Shown here: positions 57,556 through 64,000 of the stretch, one piece after another | Numbering within the stretch: position 1 is the stretch's first letter | Layout: every line of letters starts with the position of its first letter | Origin: Sphaerisporangium rubeum | Lineage (GTDB): Bacteria > Actinomycetota > Actinomycetes > Streptosporangiales > Streptosporangiaceae | DNA length: 64,000 bases | NCBI RefSeq assembly: GCF_014207705.1 | Contig: NZ_JACHIU010000001.1 | Location: 1,860,001 to 1,924,000 of the forward strand | Direction of reading: 5' to 3' | Translations under genes and position numbers: made by a program | Notes under the pieces: generated by a model | Told to the model about the DNA's origin: nothing | Database searches by the model: none | What the model saw: only the letters and a program-made list of their open reading frames with translations

Positions 57556-59583
57556 ATGAGAGGCAATGACAATGCCGGCGCCAAGGCGGCTGATCATTTG
57601 GATTTCGCCGAGGGCCTGCTCGACTTGTTCGACGCGAGTGACCGGCGCAGGGGCGATTACCTGGAGCGTATCGCCAGGGTCAGGGCCCGGCTCGGCGACG
57701 ACCGGTTCTACCTGGCGGTGATCGGGGAGTTCAGCAGCGGAAAGAGCACGTTCATCAATGCGCTTCTCGACGCGGAAATCTTCGCGGCGAGCGCCTTGGT
57801 GACGACGAGCGCGTCGGTGCGGGTGCGTTACGGGCCGGCTTTCGGTGTGCGCGCGGTGTTCGGAGACGGTTCGGTGTGGGAGAGAACCGCGGGGGCCGGT
57901 GAACACCTGGACGGTGCGCGGGGGCCGGTCAAGCCGGCGGACGGTGGCTTCGACGGGGAGCCGACCACGCGGCAGGTGCGCGAGCATCTGGAGCGGACCG
58001 GCGTGCTCGAGGCGCTGACGATCCTCACCACCGATCCGGGGGTGGCGCCTCAGGTGGAGCGCGTCGACGTGACGTACCCGTCGGCGCTGCTGGAGACCGG
58101 CTTGGTCGTCATCGACACGCCGGGGACGAACTCCGGCGACGGGGAGCACGGTCACGCGCACGCCGCCATCGCGAGGCAGGTGGTCACCGAGGCCGACCTC
58201 GCCGTCGTCGTCAGCGCCGAGAGCAAGATCATGACGCTCTCCCTGCAGGACTTCCTGACCGGCGCGCTGGACGAGGGACTGCTGGCGAGGTGCTGCTTCG
58301 TCATCACCTACGCCGACCAGATCGAGCCCGACGAGTTCGACGACCGGCGCCGTGACGCGGCCCGGCGCATCGCGGGACCGCTCTCGCTGACCGACCCCCC
58401 GATCATCTTCGCTTCGCCGAAGCAGGTGGTCGCCGCGCGGCGCGGCACCCTGCCGGAGGACGGCGCGGTGTGGGTGGAGCGGTTCGGGGCCACCCGGCGC
58501 TGGCTGCACCGGATCGCCGCGCTGCGGCGGCCCGCCGCGGTGGCCGACACCGCGCTGCGGCTGTTGCAGGAACTGCTGGACCAGCTCGACCGCGAGCTGG
58601 AAGGCGAGATGCGCACGCTGGAGAAGCGGCAGCACGAACTGGACGCCGTCGCCCCGGCCGACATGGAGGACTTTCTCGCCGACCGGCTCACGGCAGGGGT
58701 GCGGTCCATCAGGCGAGCCGAGAAGCGGGCCCTCACCCGCGTCGGCGACCTGACGGACTCCGCGACCGACGGCACCGAGAGCGCGATCCGTGCCGCGATC
58801 GCCCCCTGCGGCAACGGCAAAGCGATCGAGAACGTCGTGAGGAACGAGGTGCCGAGCCTGGTCAGGGACAGGTTGAACACGCTGGCGGAGGGCTCGGCGA
58901 CCGCCGTCACCGAGATCCTGCGGCGCGAGCTCACGACCCAGGCCGAGGCGCTGCGCGCCGCCTTCACCGCCGAGTACTCCAAGCTGGAGCGGATCGACGC
59001 GGCACCGCTCACCGGTGACACCGCTCATGTGGGCCTCGCCGGGATCGTGGTCGGCGCGGACACGTTCTCCGCGGCCGCCGCGATCGGCGCCGACGACAGC
59101 ACGCGGGACGCGCTCTCGTTCGGCGGCGGGGTCGGGGCCGGCGCGCTGCTCGGCACCATGATCCTCCCCGGGATCGGCACCGTCGTCGGCGGTGCCCTGG
59201 GGTTCGTGGTGGGTGCCCTGTTCGCGGCGGACATCACCAAGGTGCGTGCGCGCGCCACGGAGAAGGCGACGGCGCCGGTCCGGCCCGTCTTCCTGGAGGC
59301 CGGCCGGCAGCTGAAGGACGCCGTCGCGGGGTCCGCCGACGGATGCGAGAAGGAGCTCCGGCGCCAGGCGGCGTGGTACCGGCGCACGTACAGCAAGACG
59401 ATCGACGCGCTCCACCAGGAGCATCACCGGCGGCAGAAGTCCCTGAACAGCCGCCGCGACCGCGTCAGGGCCGCGCAGAAGGAGAGCGCCGCGCGCGGAA
59501 GGTCGGTGACCGCCGAGCGGGTCCGGCTGCGAACGGTGGACCGCCTGAACACCACCGACCCCTTCGGAGGGTGGAATGACTGA
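57556..59583 (+). CDS. Dynamin-like GTPase (first of three)
   Basis: 675 residues. G domain with P-loop GEFSSGKST (Gly57, Lys63, Ser64), switch II DTPGTNSGDG and a TYADQ segment at the G4 position. A helical stalk follows, then a glycine-rich hydrophobic stretch (GGVGAGALLGTMILPGIGTV, VGGALGFVVGALFAADI) that can insert in or span the membrane, then more helix. Bacterial dynamin-like proteins of this layout work as interacting pairs in membrane remodelling, for example at actinomycete sporulation septa. The start at 57556 has GGAGGAGG upstream. Overlaps the next gene by 8 nt. Confidence 0.82.
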   Translation: MRGNDNAGAKAADHLDFAEGLLDLFDASDRRRGDYLERIARVRARLGDDRFYLAVIGEFSSGKSTFINALLDAEIFAASALVTTSASVRVRYGPAFGVRAVFGDGSVWERTAGAGEHLDGARGPVKPADGGFDGEPTTRQVREHLERTGVLEALTILTTDPGVAPQVERVDVTYPSALLETGLVVIDTPGTNSGDGEHGHAHAAIARQVVTEADLAVVVSAESKIMTLSLQDFLTGALDEGLLARCCFVITYADQIEPDEFDDRRRDAARRIAGPLSLTDPPIIFASPKQVVAARRGTLPEDGAVWVERFGATRRWLHRIAALRRPAAVADTALRLLQELLDQLDRELEGEMRTLEKRQHELDAVAPADMEDFLADRLTAGVRSIRRAEKRALTRVGDLTDSATDGTESAIRAAIAPCGNGKAIENVVRNEVPSLVRDRLNTLAEGSATAVTEILRRELTTQAEALRAAFTAEYSKLERIDAAPLTGDTAHVGLAGIVVGADTFSAAAAIGADDSTRDALSFGGGVGAGALLGTMILPGIGTVVGGALGFVVGALFAADITKVRARATEKATAPVRPVFLEAGRQLKDAVAGSADGCEKELRRQAAWYRRTYSKTIDALHQEHHRRQKSLNSRRDRVRAAQKESAARGRSVTAERVRLRTVDRLNTTDPFGGWND

Positions 59584-61321
59584 CGACAGCGGTACCTGGC
59601 CCGGCGTCACCGTCGGCGACCAGGTCAAGGAGTGGCTGGACGGCGCGCGCGCCGTCGCGCGGACAGCGGGGATGGACGCCGCCTCGGACGAGGTCGACGC
59701 GATCGTCTCGCACGCGCTGCGCATGAGGGCACGTGTGGTGGTGACGTCCACGTCGTCACGGCTCAGGTCCTGGCTGGTCAACGAGCTGCTGGGCCGTACG
59801 GTACTGCCGGCCGACCCCGGGGCCGACGTGCCGATCGTGATCACGCCGGGCCGGATCGACCACCTGGAGGCCGAGACCGCCGGCGGGCCGAGCGCTCGCA
59901 GGCTGACCGCGGACGACCACTGGCACCGTGACGGCGACCCGGAGGTCGCGGCTTTCCGGCTCCAGCTCCACGACGACACCCTGGAGCAGGGAGGGCTGGA
60001 TCTGGCCACGGTGTCCGCGTCGGCGGAGTCGTGCCGGAACACGAGGTCACCGGCGCGGTCCGTCCTCGCCTCCGCCGACGCGGTCGTCATGCCGGTCACC
60101 GCCACCTCGGCGATGACGATGACCGACATGACGTTCCTGGAGGAACTGTTCCGCCTCGGGGTCTCGCCTGCACGTGTCCTGGTCGTGCTGAGCAGGCTGG
60201 AACTCGTCGAGGAGGACGACCGCGCCGAGGTGCTGAACTACGTGACCAGGCGGGCCGCGAAACTCTCCCCGCTGCTGACCGTGGTCCCGGCGGAGGTCGC
60301 GGCCGAACAGGAGATCGCCGCCGGCGTACGCGCCTGGATCACCGACACCATCCTCCCCACCGCTCGCACGGCCCGTATCGAGCACATCGGCCGCAGGATC
60401 ACCCAGTGCCTCGCGAGCGTGCGTGCGACGGCCGAGCAGGCGATGCGGGACGCGGCGGCCGAGCGGGAACGTCTCGCCGGCGAGACCGCCGGACACCGGT
60501 CGCGCGTCGCCGACCGTCTGCGGATCTTCGACGAGCTCGCCGTGGACGTGCAGAGCAAGCAGAACCAGGTGCTCGACGACCTGCGCCGCGAGCGGGACCG
60601 GTTCCGTGAGGAGCTGACCGCGTCCGTCCTCCACCAGGTGGACCGGGCCGGGGACCCCAAGGAGTGGATGGAGGCCGAACTGCCGTACCAGCTGGAGACC
60701 CGGCTGGCGGCCTGGGACGGCAACGTGCGCAAGGTGCTGCACGCCACCACCGGACGCCATCTCGACGAGGTGACCGGCGCGCTCGCCACGTCGTTCGGCC
60801 TGCGCCTCGATCTGCGGGCCGAACCCCTCGGCACCGGCCCGGCCATCCCCGTCATGGGAGACATACGCCTCGACGACCTGCGTCAGCGCAAGCTCCTGTA
60901 CCGCATGGGGCCGACAGGTGTGGCGCTGCTGGCGGCGTTGCTCGTCCCCGGCTTCGGCCCCCCGGCCGCGTTGATCGCGTCACTGGTCGGCACCGGGCTG
61001 GCCGAGGTCCGGCTGCGCACCCTGGTGAACGAGCAACGGGCCCTGCTGAGGAAACGGCTGCCCGGCGTGGTCGACGCCGCGCTCGATCCCCACACCGACA
61101 CGATCACCGACCACCTGTCGCGGGTGTACCGGCACGTCCACGACGAGGTGCTCCGGCTGCGGAACCAGTGGCGCGCCACCATGGCGGAACCCGCCGTCAC
61201 GCCGCTTCCCGCCGCGCCGGACTGGCCGGCCGTCGTGGCCGGCGCCGAGGAGCTCACGGCGACGATCCGCGCCGGCGCGGACGTCGTCGTCTTCACCGAC
61301 GGGAGAGGGGTACGCCGATGA
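59576..61321 (+). CDS. Degenerate dynamin-like protein (pseudo-GTPase)
   Basis: 581 residues. It aligns with its neighbours through RVVVTSTSSRLRSWLVNELL then GRTVLPADPGADVPIVIT, which corresponds to VLVAGEFNAGKSTTINAMLG then QKVLPASGNPTTAVLS in the third protein. The whole P-loop GxxxxGKS is thus replaced by TSTSSRLRS, and no DxxG switch II is present. The rest is conserved in style: helical stalk with long charged helices and a hydrophobic stretch (GVALLAALLVPGFGPPAALI) near residue 450. It should not hydrolyse GTP and may be a structural or regulatory partner in a hetero-oligomer. ATG with GGAGG upstream; the stop overlaps the next start (ATGA). Confidence 0.78.
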   Translation: MTDDSGTWPGVTVGDQVKEWLDGARAVARTAGMDAASDEVDAIVSHALRMRARVVVTSTSSRLRSWLVNELLGRTVLPADPGADVPIVITPGRIDHLEAETAGGPSARRLTADDHWHRDGDPEVAAFRLQLHDDTLEQGGLDLATVSASAESCRNTRSPARSVLASADAVVMPVTATSAMTMTDMTFLEELFRLGVSPARVLVVLSRLELVEEDDRAEVLNYVTRRAAKLSPLLTVVPAEVAAEQEIAAGVRAWITDTILPTARTARIEHIGRRITQCLASVRATAEQAMRDAAAERERLAGETAGHRSRVADRLRIFDELAVDVQSKQNQVLDDLRRERDRFREELTASVLHQVDRAGDPKEWMEAELPYQLETRLAAWDGNVRKVLHATTGRHLDEVTGALATSFGLRLDLRAEPLGTGPAIPVMGDIRLDDLRQRKLLYRMGPTGVALLAALLVPGFGPPAALIASLVGTGLAEVRLRTLVNEQRALLRKRLPGVVDAALDPHTDTITDHLSRVYRHVHDEVLRLRNQWRATMAEPAVTPLPAAPDWPAVVAGAEELTATIRAGADVVVFTDGRGVRR

Positions 61322-63282
61322 CGGCGATACAGGACGGCTCGGGTTTCGACCAGTTCCAGGGACTGCGCAAGGAACTGATCGAACTCATCGAGCGGCTTGA
61401 GGGGGTCGTACGCGGGGCCGGCCAGCCGACGCTGGCCGAGACCGTCGCGGAACTGCGCGGCAGGGTGGCCAACGACACGTTCACCGTGCTGGTGGCCGGG
61501 GAGTTCAACGCGGGGAAGAGCACCACCATCAACGCGATGCTCGGCCAGAAGGTACTGCCGGCCAGCGGCAACCCCACGACCGCGGTACTCAGCGTCGTGC
61601 GCTGGGGTGAGACGGAACAGGGATTCCTCTACCGGGTGGACACCACCAAGATCGACGGATTGGACGAGGCCGCGGTTCCGGTCGCCGTACAGGACCTGAC
61701 CCGGCATATCACCATCGACTCACAGTCCGACGGGCCGAACACCTGGGGGATGGCGGAGATCCGCTGGCCCCTGGAGCTCTGCCGCCGCGGTGTGGACCTC
61801 GTGGACTCCCCAGGTCTCAACGAGAACATCGAGCGGGCGAGGATCACGCTGGAGTTCGTCAACAAGGCCGACGCCGTCGTGTTCGTCTTCAGCGCGCTCC
61901 AGGCGTTCTCCGAGAGCGAGCAGAAGATCATGGAGGAGCATCTGCAGATGTTCTGCCACGACAACATCTTCTTCCTCGTCAACCGCGTCAACCAGGTCGA
62001 CGAGGACGACGTGGAGAACGTGAAGGCCGGCGTCCGCGCACGTATCAGGGAGCGCTGGGACGTCGGCGACGATCGGCTGATCTTCGTCAACGCGCAGGGA
62101 GCGCTCAAGGGCCGGCAGAACGGCGACCCGGCGCAGGTGGAGGCGTCGGGGCTGCCGGTCTTCGAACGCAGCCTGGAGCACTTCCTGACCACGCAGCGCG
62201 CTCGGTTGAAGATCGTGCCACCCGCGGCCCAGGTGCAGACGGTCGTCGCGACCACCCGGGACGCCATCGAGGACGTGCTCGGCCTCCTCGACCGGAACAG
62301 GAAGGAACTCGCCGACAAGTACGAACAGGCCCGCGGGCCGCTGGAGCGGCTGCGCCAGGACCGCGCGCTCATCGGCCGCAGCATGGACAACCACCTCGCG
62401 GCCACCCGCGCGCAGATACAGGAACAGGCGAGGCGGCGGCTGATCCAGGCCGCGGACCTGTGCCTGAGCTGGGGTCACGAGGTGGAACGCTCCAACAAGG
62501 TGACGCTCAACGTGTTCAAGGCCAAGGAGAACATGAACCTCCTCGCCGAGGAGATGACCGAGGCCCTCGGGAACCGGGTCCGTCAGTACCTCGACGACTG
62601 GCGCAAGGGGGAGCTGACGGACCTGATCCGCGCCAGGGTCGAGGACCTGGAGGCGCAGGTCGGCGAGAAGCTGGACATGTTCGACCGGGACCTTGAGGAC
62701 ATCCGTGTCTCGATCTTCGAGCCGGCCGGGATCGCGGAGCAGCGGTCGCCGTCGGCGCTCAACCGCGGGCTCTCGACGGCGCTCGGGTTGTTCGTCGATC
62801 CGGGGTCGGCGCTGGTCGGCGCGCAGTTCGGGTTCAAGGACATGCTCAAGGGAGTCCTGCCGCAACTGGCGCTCGCCTTCGGCATCGGTCTGCTCGGATT
62901 CGGCCCCGGTGTGCTGTTCGCCGCTCTGGCCGGGGCCGGTCTGATCCGCACGTTGTGGAAGCTGGACAAGCTGAACAAGTCCATCGTGGACACCGTGGCC
63001 GACGCGGTCGCCAAGAAGCTTCGCGACGAGGCGCCGGAGATGGCGCGGCTGATCAGCGACAAGATCTACGCCGAGTTCGCCAAGCAGCAGCGCAGGGTCG
63101 ACGAAGGGCTGGCGTCGGCCGTCGCGGAGGTCGACGAGAAGGTCCGGTTCGCGCTCGGGGAACTGGAGCGGCACGAGGAGTCCAGCGAGCAGACCAAGAG
63201 CGAGCTCAAGGCCCACCGCAGAACCCTCGTGGAGATCGACCAGCGAGCCGCGTCCGTGATCAAGCAGTGGGCCCTCAGCTGA
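61318..63282 (+). CDS. Dynamin-like GTPase (third of three)
   Basis: 654 residues. Intact G domain: P-loop GEFNAGKST (Gly61, Lys67, Ser68), Thr in NPTTAV as switch I, DSPGLNEN as G3 and LVNRVNQVD as G4 (NxxxxVD). Long helical stalk, a membrane-interacting paddle-like segment (LPQLALAFGIGLLGFGPGVL, FAALAGAGLI) and a C-terminal coiled coil. It is the most canonical of the three. GGGAGAGGGG lies upstream of ATG 61318. The tight overlaps mean equal production of all three proteins. Confidence 0.85.
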   Translation: MTAIQDGSGFDQFQGLRKELIELIERLEGVVRGAGQPTLAETVAELRGRVANDTFTVLVAGEFNAGKSTTINAMLGQKVLPASGNPTTAVLSVVRWGETEQGFLYRVDTTKIDGLDEAAVPVAVQDLTRHITIDSQSDGPNTWGMAEIRWPLELCRRGVDLVDSPGLNENIERARITLEFVNKADAVVFVFSALQAFSESEQKIMEEHLQMFCHDNIFFLVNRVNQVDEDDVENVKAGVRARIRERWDVGDDRLIFVNAQGALKGRQNGDPAQVEASGLPVFERSLEHFLTTQRARLKIVPPAAQVQTVVATTRDAIEDVLGLLDRNRKELADKYEQARGPLERLRQDRALIGRSMDNHLAATRAQIQEQARRRLIQAADLCLSWGHEVERSNKVTLNVFKAKENMNLLAEEMTEALGNRVRQYLDDWRKGELTDLIRARVEDLEAQVGEKLDMFDRDLEDIRVSIFEPAGIAEQRSPSALNRGLSTALGLFVDPGSALVGAQFGFKDMLKGVLPQLALAFGIGLLGFGPGVLFAALAGAGLIRTLWKLDKLNKSIVDTVADAVAKKLRDEAPEMARLISDKIYAEFAKQQRRVDEGLASAVAEVDEKVRFALGELERHEESSEQTKSELKAHRRTLVEIDQRAASVIKQWALS

Positions 63283-63295
63283 TGTCCGCGTGTCC

Positions 63296-63323
63296 CGTGG
63301 ACCGCCGGAGCCGGCGGTCCACG
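63296..63323. terminator. Hairpin after the dynamin-like operon
   Basis: CGTGGACCGCCGG (63296-63308) pairs perfectly with CCGGCGGTCCACG (63311-63323). It lies between convergent genes and can serve both. AGGTCCGGGCC occurs twice just to its right. Confidence 0.8.
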
Positions 63324-63385
63324 AGGACGCCTGCCGCCGGCCCGGACCGTGTCCGGCCAGGTCCGGGCCAGGTCCGGGCCGGCGG

Positions 63386-64000
63386 TCAGCCGTCCGCGTC
63401 CGCCATGTCCGTGGCGTGGCCGTCGTCCAGGCCGTGGCCGGTGTCGGCCCCCTCGGTGCTCCCGTCGTACGGCGATCCGGCGGTGTCGTACCCGGAAGTG
63501 TGGTCGGCCGCGTCGAGGGCCGCGGTGAAGATGCTCGTGAGACCCGTGGAGATGGCGACGACGGCCGCACCCATGGCCACGTCCCTGGCCAGATGGCCGC
63601 GTGACGTCTCCCGTGGGCCGGTCGCCGCCATCCCCGCGTGGTCGAGGCGGGGAAGATGCGTCCACGCGTCCGCCGTGAACCCCTTGGCGGGGATCTCGAT
63701 GTGGACCTTGGTGAACGCGGCGGGGTCGAGACCGGGATAGCCGTGCGCGATCACGTCGTGATACAGGTCGTCCGCGACGATCAGCGCGATGTCGTGACCG
63801 GGGTTGGCGCTCAACGTGTCACGCAGGACCACCGAGTCGAGCAGCCGGGAAACGCCGATCACCGCGTCGCCGACGTATCCGGCGGCGGCGCGATGGACGA
63901 TGCCGACCGACAGCGCCACCCGCAACCTCAGGCGGCGGCTGCTCAGCACGTGCGAGTTGGCCCGGCCGACGGCCCAGCACAACCCGTTGACCAGGCCGGG
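63386..64000 (-). CDS. Cyclase-like regulatory domain protein, C-terminal part (5' end beyond window)
   Basis: The frame is open to the right edge, so the start is outside. The visible ~205 residues begin with a domain (RLRLRVALSVGIVHRAAAGY, VGDAVIGVSRLLDS, IALIVADDLYHDVIAHGYPG, FTKVHIEIPAKGFTADAWTH) that resembles the class III nucleotidyl-cyclase-like domain found in many actinobacterial regulatory and conflict proteins. A possible membrane helix follows (DVAMGAAVVAISTGLTSIFT) and then an acidic Gly/His/Asp-rich tail (GHGLDDGHATDMADADG). Catalytic metal sites cannot be judged from this part. It converges on the dynamin-like operon. Confidence 0.6.
   Translation of the reverse strand, partial: PGLVNGLCWAVGRANSHVLSSRRLRLRVALSVGIVHRAAAGYVGDAVIGVSRLLDSVVLRDTLSANPGHDIALIVADDLYHDVIAHGYPGLDPAAFTKVHIEIPAKGFTADAWTHLPRLDHAGMAATGPRETSRGHLARDVAMGAAVVAISTGLTSIFTAALDAADHTSGYDTAGSPYDGSTEGADTGHGLDDGHATDMADADG

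Overview
The window is high-GC DNA (roughly 70 % G+C) with GTG/TTG starts, ATGA-type overlaps and mycelial-actinomycete gene families: LAL regulators, CU044_5270 proteins, Hanks-type kinases, CBM2-linked cellulases, a CebR-like LacI repressor and dynamin-like GTPase operons. It looks like a cellulolytic actinobacterium, perhaps of the Streptosporangiales. The order is a guess; no rRNA or other taxonomic marker is present. No transposase, integrase or CRISPR array was found.

Left part (1-13.5 kb): the 3' end of a GH16/CBM6 beta-glucanase gene, a large LAL regulator carrying an in-frame minisatellite, a stand-alone receiver protein, an NlpC/P60 peptidase and tRNA-Arg(CCG). Next comes what I consider the most novel object here, a compact RiPP-like operon (6.1-13.5 kb). 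It encodes a 25-residue acidic putative precursor peptide, a YcaO protein ending in a PxPxP motif, an unrecognised helical protein, a JmjC/cupin_4 oxygenase, an MFS exporter, an SRPBCC-PDZ fusion and an S9-type serine hydrolase. No TfuA, E1-like/ocin-ThiF, dehydrogenase or lanthionine enzyme is seen.

Middle part (13.5-34.7 kb): a sigma factor with an unknown partner; two tandem secreted proteins built of four repeats each, with paired cysteine loss in the last repeat; a CE4 deacetylase with a ricin-type lectin domain; an ECF sigma / CU044_5270 pair; a small membrane protein downstream of a duplicated operator; a sugar ABC importer without its own ATPase; an F420-type oxidoreductase; a D-aminoacylase; a soluble Ser/Thr kinase; an orphan N6-adenine methylase with a specificity-like tail; a PP2C phosphatase; two PAP2 phosphatases; and an OmpR-type regulator.

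Cellulose region (34.7-48.4 kb): GH3, GH9, GH48 and GH5 enzymes, each with a signal peptide and CBM2, all on the minus strand, followed by a membrane Ser/Thr kinase and a LacI-family repressor. TGGGAGCGCTCCCA palindromes (the CebR/CelR operator) lie at the GH48, GH5 and lacI-type promoters, so this is very probably a cellobiose-induced cellulase regulon with its own repressor. The repressor gene runs directly into the kinase gene.

Right part (48.4-64 kb): a luciferase-like oxidoreductase, MscL, a small DnaJ-like zinc-finger protein, a glgX-treY-treZ cluster (glycogen to trehalose), an operon of three dynamin-like proteins of which the middle one has lost its GTP-binding motifs, and the 3' part of a minus-strand gene that runs off the window.
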